Shown piece after piece: positions 1 through 9,540 of a stretch of 22,563 nucleotides of DNA. This DNA comes from Nephromyces sp. MM_2019 (taxonomy: Eukaryota; Apicomplexa; Aconoidasida; Nephromycida): assembly GCA_015657535.1 (NCBI GenBank), contig JADHZB010001261.1:1565-24127 (forward strand), given 5' to 3'. Every line of letters starts with the position of its first letter. Within the stretch, counting starts at the first letter, position 1. The translations under genes were made by a program, and so were the position numbers. The notes beneath the pieces are model-generated. The model had not been told where the DNA came from, ran no database searches, and saw only the letters and a program-made list of their open reading frames with translations.

Positions 1-583
1 AAAAAAAAAAAAACTACAAAAACTTAGTAGATGAAACAAGTTGCAAAAGGAGAGGAAGAAGAGAAAGAAGAAGAGGAAGAAGAAAAAAAAAACGAAGAAG
101 ATGAGGAGGAAGACAGTTTCAAGAGAAAAAAACAGAAAACAGCATTCAATACAAAATAAACAGCAGATGAAGCATAAAAAATCGTGAAAAAGGAGAAAAA
201 CTCGGAAAAAAAAAAAAATGTATGCGGAAAGCACAGAACAGAAAGAGCAGAAGCACGGCGCGATGCGTATTGGTGTGTGTGGACTAAGTGTTTATGGGTA
301 TGCCTGTGTTTGGCTGTGCGTCTGCGTGCCTTGGTGTGTGAGTCTGCGTGAGTGCCCATTTGAGTCCGTTTGCGTCTCCATGTGCTTGCCCGTGTAGGCG
401 TCCATGTGAGTCCGTGCGTCCACCCCTATGTGTACCCATATGCATGTCCGGAGTACGTACACCAACACTCGCGCAGAAGAAAAACTGTCAAACTGGCACA
501 CTTCAACAGCGAGAAAGCCTTGCAAACACTCCAAATATAGTCTTTACTTTGCTTCCATGGGTACACACACAGCAATACTCACT
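1..583. other. Left edge: purine-rich and TG/CA-rich DNA, no resolved exon
   Basis: Bases 1-220 are A-rich and purine-rich on the plus strand (repeated gaagaag). Bases 260-430 are TG-rich on the plus strand. ORFs here have repeat-driven compositions (runs of Ser/Phe or His/Thr). If the myosin gene continues through this stretch, the sequence should hold a further exon, but none could be fixed. Confidence 0.5.
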
Positions 584-713
584 ACAGCTGCAAGCACACC
601 CAGTGGATGAGCTTTTAGACATCCATACGCTCTACACAGTAACACACTCTACCAAGAACAAGAGAAATATACCCATAATGCTACAAACACGTAATGACAT
701 ACACACAAAAATG

Positions 714-911
714 ATGCCACACACACATGTCATGCCACACACACATGTCATGCCACACACACATGTCATGCCACACACACTTGTCATGCCACACACACTT
801 GTCATGCCACACACACATGTCATGCCACACACACATGTCATGCCACACACACATGTCATGCCACACACACATGTCATGCCACACACACATGTCATGCCAC
901 ACACACATATG
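714..911. repeat. 18-bp minisatellite, 11 tandem units
   Basis: Eleven head-to-tail copies of an 18-bp unit, plus-strand form atgccacacacacatgtc. Copies 4 and 5 carry cttgtc instead of catgtc, and the last unit is diverged. Because 18 is a multiple of three, several frames stay open (MPHTHV on the plus strand, a Cys/Val/Gly form on the minus strand); this is a consequence of the repeat, not evidence of a protein. It is followed by CA-rich DNA to about 1130. Confidence 0.95.
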
Positions 912-1166
912 ATACACACATAACGACAAGCAAATAAACGCACACAATGACACACACTATGACGCACACACAATGATACGCGCATAAACACATGCAATGG
1001 CATACACACCAATATACACTATCAATGAAACACACACCAATAAACACGCAAACTGTACGCGTAGCCATCTACACACACAACCACACACAAATAAGCACTA
1101 ACAATGCACACGAACCCACAAACACACTGTACATACAACCACTAAAACAAACATTATTTAAAGTAC

Positions 1167-1198
1167 CTGGCTTCCTTCAACGCCAATATAAACAGTTC
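1167..1198 (-). CDS. Candidate further exon of the myosin gene
   Basis: The minus strand reads (DQ)ELFILALKEA(R) between a possible CAG acceptor and a GT donor at 1166. Myosin motors carry a D..LF..T..AL segment in this part of the head. Its phase does not join cleanly to the exon candidate at 1326-1362, so either one of them or an intervening exon is wrong. A third weak candidate, reading HPLGVLAAV before a GTGAGT donor at 582-577, could be the ILAAVLHLG region. Confidence 0.2.
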
Positions 1199-1325
1199 CT
1201 GATCCGTGTGTGTTCGCATACTCAGCAGCAGCACACAACTACAACCAGACAAGACAAGACACGCACACACACAAAATCGCATTATTCATTTGAAAAGGCT
1301 TCACAGATGGCTAAGCATGAAAAAC

Positions 1326-1362
1326 CTCGTTTAGTAGATATTTCTTTAATACCGGCAGCAAG
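1326..1362 (-). CDS. Candidate eighth exon of the myosin gene
   Basis: After an AG at 1364-1363 the minus strand reads LAAGIKEISTKR in the phase that follows exon 7, and a GT donor lies at 1325. Myosins have a similar (L)LAGA-like stretch directly after HIFYQ, so the position and first residues fit. The match is short and the following exon is not settled, so this is tentative. Confidence 0.35.
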
Positions 1363-1583
1363 CTCAACAAGTGAGCAAGACACACATGCACACAACTCAC
1401 ACACACACAGACAAAAAAAAAGCACGCACTCACAAAAATTACCGCACTTCAAAATTAAAACACCCCCAAACGCACACCCACAAACTCACAAATATACACC
1501 AAATCCCACACGCATACCCACACACACCAATCCCTACACCCCCAAATGCATGCGCATACTCCAACCCCATCAACCATATTCAC

Positions 1584-4500
1584 CTGATAGAATATGTGGA
1601 AGTTCCTCTCATTTTGCAACTGTGTGCACACCCGTACCTTCTCCAGCAGGTAGGTTTCAATCTTAGCCCCAACGATCCTGCACACACACACTTGTCACAA
1701 ACTTTGAGTTTCTGCTATATTCTTCAATCCCACCCACACAACACACACACCAAACTGCACACAGGCAGTGTACGTACACTGCATCATCATCACAATATTC
1801 TCTGAAAAAACAAGGCTTTTACGCACACAGCTTTGCTATGAGGTCCATTATGTTGGAAGTAAAGTTCAATAAACTTTCCAAAGCGACTGGAGTTATCATT
1901 CCTTATAGTCCTCGCATTACCAAACGCTTCAAGCAGAGGGTTTGTCTCAAGTATACGCCTCTCCACCTGAAATTGAGGGACACATACATAGGGTGTAAAG
2001 AGTAACATACAAGAAGGAAGACAACAACATAAAGGGAAGATAATAACACACACATACAGGGGAGATAATAACGCACACAGAAGGGAGATCACAACACACA
2101 CAGAAGGGAGATCACAACACATGCACACACATACAGGGGAGATAAGAACACACACAGAAGGGGGATCACAACACACAAAGAAGGGAGATCACAACATATG
2201 CACACACATACAGGGGAGATCACAACACACACAGAAGGGAGATAACAACATATGCACACACATACAGGGGAGATAATAACGCACACAGAAGGGAGATCAC
2301 AACACACACAGAAGGGAGATAACAACATATGCACACAGAAGGGAGATAATAACGCACACAGAAGGGAGATCACAACACACACAGAAGGGAGATAACAACA
2401 TATGCACACAGAAGGGAGATCACAACACATGCACACACATACAGGGGAGATCACAACACACACAGAAGGGAGATAATAACGCACACAGAAGGGAGATAAC
2501 AACACACACAGAAGGGAGATCACAACACATGCACACACATACAGGGGAGATAAGAACACACACAGAAGGGAGATCACAACACACACAGAAGGGAGATCAC
2601 AACACACACAGAAGGGAGATCACAACACACACAGAAGGACGACAACAACACACAGTATGATGATAACAACACATATAAAAAGGAACTCAACACACACAAG
2701 CACCAATACACGTGGAAATAAACAGATTAAAAGCACCCAAAACAATAAGTCCACACTGACACAGCTTTTGTACACATTAGCGTATCGCAGATACCGAGTT
2801 GCTTCCAGCTCCAGAATATCCAATATGAGCCAAAAACTGCATAGCATACTTTGTAGATTCCGTCTTACCCGCTCCAGACTCTCCACTGATGAGGATAGTC
2901 TAAAAGATGAAAAAAATCTCAAATTTTGAATGAAACAGCGGAAAAAAGATGCAAAAACCCATAAATTTATGCAAAATTGTTCTAAAAAAGCACATTTTGA
3001 TGAAGATGTTGAACAAATCTTTTAAGAAAACCTAAAAAACATGAAAAAATAACAAAACAAAAGGCTGAAGAAGGATAAAACTCAAAAATATTAAGCAATC
3101 AGCGAAAAGAAGCTTAAAAGACGAAAAAAACAGACAAATTCGCCTATGAAAAGACACGAATAAATAGAAGAAATAGGAAAAAGCAACCTTAACAGCTCGA
3201 CAGAGTCTCTTCGCTACATTAGCAGAAGCTACAAAGTATAGCACACAGTTCAAAGATTGCACCTGCTCGTAACACAGCAGAGGAAGCAAGAGGGAATCAC
3301 ACACAAGGGGAAGTTTCAATCAACCACTCATATATACAAGTGATGCTACATCAAAAAAAAGGAAATAATCAATCAAACACACACAACGGGTCCTAAATCA
3401 ACAACACACAGCAAAAAAACCTCAAAGATGTAAAATAAGCACAGAGGGGCACACGCACTTCAACCTAAGGAATCTCAACGTACGTACACACACAAGCAAG
3501 GGCACTGCCCTTACCTGAGACTTCTGATTCCGTACGATTCTCCAGTAAGCAGTACGAGCAATAGAATAGATATGAGGAGGGAGGTCTTCAGACTGCGAAT
3601 ACCTCTGAATAGCCTTAAGAAATAGCGGGATACAACACACAAGTGTGTGTGTGTTTTTTTTTATTATTGAAGGCAGTAGAGAGTAAGCCATATGTGCTAT
3701 AGGAGATACAACCAAATAGACGCTTCTAAGAATATAAAAGAGCTGCTTTATGAGGGAGTGAAACTACCAATGCGTGCCCAATGGTGTGCAGAGGCTTATT
3801 CTGTGTGTGTGTGCGGACGACAAAATCCCGCATTGAATGACGATAGATTAGTTTGAGAATATAAGAGTGTGCAGAAGCGTGTGTGAAGCCACACACTCAA
3901 CCTTCACTCTATACCAGCGTGTGTGTGATGTAATCCAGTCAAGCATAGTCGAAGGTGTGTACACGTCAGTGTACGTACATCTGCACACTCAAAGCTGGAA
4001 GCGAAGATGCAGTATATTAGCACACAACTTGCTTTAAGTTTTCAGGCAGTCATAAAAAAAGCATAAAATGAGTTATACAAAGGCTTAGCTAAAGAATCAA
4101 AGCACACACACACAGAAGCTCCAATATTATAAGTGGAAAAGCCGGTTTCTCATGCTAATCATACATACATCCCTCAATCCCCTGCTAATAAACGCTTATC
4201 GCCTCAAATCGTCATCTTCAAGAAGCTCCTAATAAAACCCTCTTTAGAAAACTATCTTCCTTCTCTTCTACACAAAATGTAATGACCAGTAGATTTGTGT
4301 GTGTGAAAATTTTGCGAGAGTTCTGCTTCATGCAGGACTTGAGCGGCGAGTAGAAAACTCGAAAAGATTTCACACACGCGAAATCTCGGAGCTCCTCGAG
4401 GCATTCTCAAGGTGCATATCTCGATCGGCAACAGCTTCAAGTGTGTGCGGATGAGTAGGAAAGCATACAGAGACGCACACACACAGAACGCCAAATGGAT

Positions 4501-5425
4501 CATAAAGAGGCGAATACCAAAATAAACATAAAGAGAACCACACACCCATCATGCAGAAACAAACATAAACACAGACGCACAAACAGAAGGTCAAATCGGT
4601 CAGGCGGCGAATACCAAGACACACAAATAAAGTCACTAGTTTCCAACACAAAAGCCAGCACAAACGCAATACACCCACACACACACACCACGGCATAGCG
4701 GAAAGCTGAAAAAAAACACACACACACGCTACTCTTCAAAGTCATGCATTACTACCTCTATATCGTATAGATCTTTGAAAAGCTCAAAAGGATTTACTGC
4801 TATCAGTACAGGCCCAGAGAAGGTATAAATCTGCTTTTGACTGTATCGAATGTGAAGACTCTCCAGCAAAGAGGCTTCGTTTAGATGAACAAGTTTCGCC
4901 AAGTCGTTTGGTACCTTCGCTCTGCCATCTGAAGATGAAAAACTCGAAAAATGGCGAAAAATTGAAGAATTTGTATGAATTTGATGAAATAACGCAAAGA
5001 ATGAGGAGGAAGAAAAAAAAATTATGAAATTTGGGGAAAAAGTAGATCAACAGAGAAAAAAGCAAAGAAAAGATATCGGAAAGGAAAAGCACACATACAG
5101 TGAGTCACACACATTGACATACACAGCGACACACACACAGTTGCATAAACCGAGTAGCACACACACAGGAACACAATGACACACATATATACACACATAA
5201 ACCACATATTACAGATGCTACCTGCACTGTATACAAATCTAGGACGCCAAGAGCACCACAGAAAAAAATAGTTGATATGGCACGCAAATCACATTGTGAA
5301 AATAACACACGACACACACGGGAAAGCACATACGCCACGGAATGATATTGAACACACACATGAAAACAAACACAAAAGCAAGCACATAGATAAGCACATA
5401 CACATGTGCACACACATATACACCA

Positions 5426-5456
<31 letters not shown>

Positions 5457-5497
5457 TATACACCAACACACACACACACACACACACATATACACCA

Positions 5498-5529
<32 letters not shown>

Positions 5530-5558
5530 CAACACACACACACACACACATATACACC

Positions 5559-5599
<41 letters not shown>

Positions 5600-5600
5600 C

Positions 5601-5643
<43 letters not shown>

Positions 5644-6155
5644 CAACACACACACACACACACAAACCTGTATCCCAAAGGTGCTCGATCGATTTTTTGG
5701 AAACTGTGAACACTTCCCCATCCACCACAGACTGAACATTCGCCTCATTTCCAGCAACCGAGAGAATATTGACAAGTTTCCACACCTGCACATACACACA
5801 CACAACTCACAGTATTAAGGAGCATTGAACGCATCCTTTCAATGAATACAAATCAAACGCCTGCAAAACAGCAAAGTTAAACTTTAAAAGAGTAAAAAAT
5901 CAATAAAACAGTGCAGAAATAAAACATCTTCTTCATCTTCATAAGACTGAAAACTTCCCTTCACGCACACACCGATCAGAACAGACATATATCAGCACAC
6001 AGACACAGCAAACACACATAGCACACACAGCACACACACACAGCGAACACAGCGAACACACACAGCACACACACACCAACAAACACACTCACCAATTTCT
6101 TGTCAAACAAAAAACCCTGCGAAAGGTTCGCAGGATTAGCATCGGCGATCTGCAT
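1584..6155 (-). CDS. Myosin heavy chain, N-terminal half of motor domain (seven exons; continues off left edge)
   Basis: Actin-based motor ATPase. Exons in transcription order: 6155-6093, 5785-5668, 4928-4756, 3613-3515, 2899-2795, 1966-1827, 1677-1584; all borders are GT-AG and every phase joins in frame, giving about 264 residues. The start at 6155 ([13 protein letters not shown]) has an in-frame TGA immediately upstream. Residues 22-60 form the SH3-like region ([20 protein letters not shown]). Then come [45 protein letters not shown], the P-loop GESGAGKT (about 157-164) followed by [34 protein letters not shown] with switch [10 protein letters not shown] (about 209-217), and [24 protein letters not shown]. 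All nucleotide-binding residues visible are intact, so an active ATPase is expected. The class cannot be assigned because switch II, converter, neck and tail lie beyond the window or in unresolved exons. Introns are TG-rich on the sense strand and hold minisatellites. Confidence 0.93.
2031..2640. repeat. Composite 23/33-bp minisatellite inside a myosin intron
   Basis: About 600 bp of interspersed units built around gggagatcacaacacacac and gggagataacaacatatgc, with a longer variant containing cacacatacaggggagat. It sits in the intron between the P-loop exon (2795-2899) and the switch I exon (1827-1966). The long minus-strand ORF across it, rich in Cys, Val and Leu, is repeat translation. Confidence 0.93.
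5401..5668. repeat. (CA)n tracts interrupted by a regular tatacacca spacer
   Basis: Long CA runs are broken at intervals by catatacaccaaca, giving a higher-order minisatellite of about 25-50 bp units with variable CA length. It abuts the donor of myosin exon 2 (exon ends at 5668), so the sense-strand intron begins directly with TG-rich sequence. More CA-rich DNA continues to about 5080 on the other side. Confidence 0.93.
5960..6092. repeat. CA-rich simple repeat in first myosin intron
   Basis: Imperfect CA/CAG-rich tract of plus-strand form acacacagcacacacac, lying directly next to the donor of the first myosin exon (exon ends at 6093). Confidence 0.8.
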
Positions 6156-6643
6156 ATCTCAAAACCTTGAAATTTCTGCTTCAAAGAGGATTTTTACTCA
6201 ATTTTCGCAGGAAAGCCTGGAGAAGAAGAGGGAAGGGCTACTTCAGAAGAAGATATCCTTCACATGAAAAGGTCATTGTAATGTAGAGGACCACTGGAAA
6301 CCAAAGAAAGAGAGGAACATACAGAAAACTTCTAATCAGAAGAAGCAGAGGAATCGCAGATTAAGAGGCAAAAAACGTCTCGAAAAGGTTGAAAAAGCAG
6401 CAATTTTGTAAAAAATGAACACCAAATGAAGAAAACGTTAAAGAATCAACAATCGAATGCTTAGAATGCATAAAATATGCAAAACAAGGCAAACACTGTT
6501 ACAAAATAGAGGAAAAGCTGTATGCAAACACACACACGCACACCAGAACACACGAGACACACACCATAATACACACAGCATACACACAGTACACACACCA
6601 GCGCACACATCATATCCTCACTCTACGTGCTCCCTCATATTAC
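6156..6643 (-). other. Region between the two myosin-like genes, upstream of the myosin start
   Basis: Contains the presumed promoter and 5' UTR of the conventional myosin and, if it exists, the end of the divergent myosin-like gene. A CA-rich tract lies at about 6522-6610. No in-phase exon following the 6644 donor, no converter motif and no clear promoter element could be identified. Confidence 0.4.
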
Positions 6644-8217
6644 CTATTCTCAGAAGAAGCTTCAAGTTCCATTCCAAAAATCTTCCTGTCCTGTCGATGC
6701 CGACAATTTTGAGGCTTCAACTAGAAAAGTGAAACAGTAGAAAAAAAGACTAGAAGCTCATTTATCTATGCTGCAGTATGTGTGCTCGTGTGTGTGTGTG
6801 TGTGTGCTAATGAGTGTGTGTGTATGTGTGCTCATGTACGTGTGTGCTGGTGTGTGTGTGTGCCCATATGTGTGCTGATCAATGTGTGCGTGTGTTGGTG
6901 TGTGCTGGTGCGTGCCAGCACATGCGTGCGCGTGTGTGCTCAACTAGCTGATTTTTGAATCAGCTTGCCCCCCAAAAGCACATTCTACAAGATAAAAACA
7001 CACGAAGAAGGCGCACACACACGCTCATCCAGATTAGGCAAAGCAAACCACTCCGAAACAGGAAATTTTCAGAGGCAAAACACACACAAGCAGCCGGCTC
7101 ATCAAAACACAAAAATTTCAAGGAATTTACACCGCGCACACACTGCTCCTTCATCCAAAAGATATGCTTATTACCTTGAAAATCAACTCTTTGTAGCAGG
7201 TGTGTGCAGGCTCTGTTCTTGAGATAAATATGTGGCTTCCACCATTCAGTTGATTGTTCATCAATTTGAAGATGTTTCTTTCATGATCATTAAGAGAGTG
7301 AAACATCAACGTGTGTGTTATAAGGGAGTTTAGAGATCGAAAACAGAATTTTCGGAGAGAAAATTCAGTGGGAGGCTGATAGGAGAGTGAAGCTGCAAGA
7401 ACAGAGAGGTGTGACGGGTATGTGAGGGGGGTGTGTAGGATGTGTGGGGTGTGGGTGTAGGGGGGGGATTGGGGGTGCGTGTTGATAGGGGGAAGCGAGA
7501 GGTGTGGAGAGTGTATGTAGGGTTTGTGTTGATAGAAGGAAGCGAGAGGTGTGTGAAGTGTGTGTGGGGGGGTGTGTGAAGGAAGCTGCTCTACCAACTT
7601 CGGCAAGCACAGACTGAGAGAATATAATTTACCGGAAAATAGCGAAGCCACAAAAGCTGGTGGGTTTTCTCCAATCAACTAATCAAAATGCTGGCATTAT
7701 CTTCGGAGATCTAAAAAAGGGGAGTGAGAGACATATAGAAAGATATATATAGAGATACATACATATAGTAAGCGAGACACAGCCATATATATAGTGAGAG
7801 AAAGAGATAGACTGAAGGATATCAAAGTTTAATGGGGGTGGAGAGATCTCTAGAGGCATTTGGAAAGGGGCGTTGAGCTGCAGCAAGCAAATGCAATAAT
7901 AGATGAGGAAGTGAGGAACTAATCTAAGTCAAACAGAGATGGCAAACTCCAGCTTGAAGGATATGGCCAGTCTGGACGAAAGGCTCATACTACCCCATTA
8001 GAGAGATCTTCTTTGAGAGTATCCGAGAAAAAAAGATTAGTCTCAAGAGAGCATCTAAAGGAGTGATTCTATCCAAACAGAAGCTAAGTGTGTGTGCAAC
8101 CCCAAAGTATGCCAAAAGTTGATGAAAAGGCCCTTCACTGACTGCCGGTAATAGTCGCACACAAAAATCACCTCCAAAACAAGCAGAGAGAGGAAGAAGG
8201 GAGTTTTCTGGAGTTTA
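6644..8217 (-). CDS. Divergent myosin-like motor, C-terminal half of head (five exons)
   Basis: Exons in transcription order: 8217-8143, 8054-7991, 7678-7633, 7392-7175, 6720-6644, with compatible phases (2-1, 0-0, 1-2, 0-0) and GT-AG borders. Fragments fall in the order expected for the second half of a myosin head: KLQKTPFF, FVCDYYRQ where the family has F.V.HYAG, FFSDTLKEDLSNGV (family KN.DTL.EDL), GENPPAFVASLFS (N.F...LF), FRSLNSLI (QL..LM), and KELIFKLKPQN where the family has HF(I/V)RC(I/L)KPN. The last two blocks are separated by about 40 residues more than usual. The gene lies upstream of, and in the same orientation as, the conventional myosin. No P-loop, switch I or switch II exon was found upstream, and the converter after LKPQN was not found. 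It may be a fast-evolving myosin, a decayed tandem duplicate, or a gene with unrecognised exons. The exact donor at 7991 or 7994 is ambiguous. Confidence 0.5.
6775..6935. repeat. TG-rich low-complexity tract
   Basis: Imperfect TG repeat on the plus strand with gtgctggtg and gtgctca interruptions, in the intron between two exons of the divergent myosin-like gene. Here the sense-strand repeat is CA, opposite to most introns in the window. Confidence 0.85.
7405..7590. repeat. G/T-rich low-complexity tract
   Basis: G-rich and TG-rich on the plus strand, with runs of six to seven G at about 7461 and 7564 and a near-duplicate segment (gaagcgagaggtgtg at about 7492 and 7538). It sits between the myosin-like exons 7633-7678 and 7175-7392. 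Confidence 0.8.
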
Positions 8218-8510
8218 CTAGAATTGGATAATAACACACAGAGGAGGAGTCAGATATGCACATAGAGATGGAGGCTGAGCCGGAAGTATACACACAGAGC
8301 CGAAGTTAGATGCACACATACATACGTAGAATTAGATGCGCACACATATACAGACATACAACTGGATACAAACACATACATATAGAACTGGATATACACA
8401 AAAAGACAGAACTAGATACACGCACACACATATAGACATAGAATTAGATGCGCACCAACACGCACATGTCCTACCAACAGCCAACAAGAATTTTTCTACA
8501 CATAACCACC

Positions 8511-8600
8511 CTCCAACACCCTCCAACACCCTCCAACATCCTCAAACACCCTCCAACATCCTCCAACATCCTCCAGCACCCTCCAACACCCTCCAACACC
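8511..8600. repeat. Decamer minisatellite, nine units
   Basis: Nine consecutive 10-bp units of plus-strand form ctccaacacc or ctccaacatc, with single-base variants (ctcaaacacc, ctccagcacc). The ten-base period keeps no reading frame, so the ORFs overlapping it are shadows. Confidence 0.95.
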
Positions 8601-8884
8601 CAAAAAACATCGAAAAATGGCAATTTTCAGGAAAAGACACGGAAATAAACAGAAAATACTACAAAAATTGCCGCGTACACACAAATTGCACTAGAAGAGG
8701 AGGAGACTCGTATTTTTCACCTGTTCATCCAACACCTTCCTACACACACACTTGGAAAAATCAGAATTGGAGAACAGTGAAATGCACTGTTTTCTATGTT
8801 ATTGGCCTGAATTTTATACAATCAATTCAGAGCCCCCTGCGATTCATGTTTCGGCCTTACTTGAGGTGATTTTGGCAAAAATTG

Positions 8885-9170
8885 TGCGTGCGGGGGGGTT
8901 TCGTGTGTGTGTGGGGGGTTTTTGTGTGCGTTTTTGTATGCATCTGTATCCACTGTAGTCTCTTATCGAATTTGAGAGAGGAAAAAGTTAGTTATATATG
9001 TGTAGCTGTATAGGGGTATCTGTCGTGTGTGTTGGGGTGTGTGTTCGTGCGCGTGTGTTTGGGTGCGTGTGTGTTGTGTACATCTGTGTGCGTGTGTTGT
9101 ATGTGTATCCCATATGTGCGTGTGTGTTCCATATGTTTTTTACATATATGTGTGTGTATGTGCAGTAAAT
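8885..9170. repeat. TG-rich low-complexity tract
   Basis: Imperfect TG repeat on the plus strand with G runs at about 8892 and 8912 and repeated gtgtgcgtgtgtt-like pieces. No exon was recognised inside it. Confidence 0.8.
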
Positions 9171-9540
9171 GTATCATGGCGTATACATGCTGGTGTGTGC
9201 ACTGAGTTTATGTGGTGATCTCTCTTTGAATGAGTATCAAAAATAAAAGCGATGACATATATGTACATACTTATTCTATGTGTGTATTGTTCTACACCAT
9301 AGTATCCCACTGGTAAGTGTGTGTGTGGAACCAACTCTTGCAGTCCCAAAGAGCTTCTTCCAGGAGAAAATCGCTGGGATTCTTCACTAAACCTAGTTTC
9401 CTGTCTTAAGCTGTTTAACTGGCCAGCTAATTTAGTAGAATTCCAGAAAATTAGGGGATTTAGTGCTATAATACTCAAACAGACAGAAGAGGAAGAAGCA
9501 TCTCAAGCTCTCTAGTTTACCTCAATAAGCACCTAGAGAG

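Larger units (their letters stand above)
8218..9540. other. Repeat-rich stretch with no resolved gene
   Basis: CA-rich DNA (8285-8460), a decamer minisatellite (8511-8600) and TG-rich DNA (8885-9160) alternate. Small coding-like pieces exist but cannot be joined: a minus-strand KVLDEQ near 8727-8744, resembling the LDE(E/Q) of myosins; a plus-strand piece near 8800-8867 (YWPEFYTINSEPPAIHVSAL then a possible donor); and a plus-strand ORF ending at 9515 with FQKIRGFSAIILKQTEEEEA. None is supported by a neighbouring phase-compatible exon. Confidence 0.4.

Noticed and set aside
714..911. CRISPR-like regular repeat array
   Set aside because: Units are contiguous without unique spacers and the DNA is eukaryotic; this is a minisatellite.
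348..1012. ORFs rich in His/Thr (plus) or Cys/Val/Gly/Met (minus)
   Set aside because: They are translations of an 18-bp minisatellite and CA tracts; open frames follow from the period being divisible by three.
2089..2607. 172-codon minus-strand ORF with Cys, Val, Leu and Pro repeats
   Set aside because: It lies wholly in a minisatellite inside a myosin intron bounded by two conserved exons.
5211..5280. Possible small minus-strand exon between myosin exons 2 and 3
   Set aside because: Including it breaks the reading frame, whereas exons 5668-5785 and 4756-4928 join directly in phase.
5105..5803. 232-codon minus-strand ORF as a whole
   Set aside because: Only its first part (5785-5668) is a real myosin exon; the rest is (TG)n intron sequence.
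6093..8217. One continuous double-headed myosin joining the divergent exons to the downstream myosin start
   Set aside because: The donor phase at 6644 does not fit the exon at 6155-6093, an in-frame TGA precedes the ATG at 6155, and no converter or neck sequence lies between.
9321..9515. Plus-strand ORF ending in EEEEASQAL
   Set aside because: No neighbouring exon, no family match, and the minus strand is equally open here.
9521..9532. 12-nt minus-strand microexon (VLIE) between a strong pyrimidine tract plus AG and a GTAAAC donor
   Set aside because: Too short to support by reading alone; no flanking exon fixes its phase.
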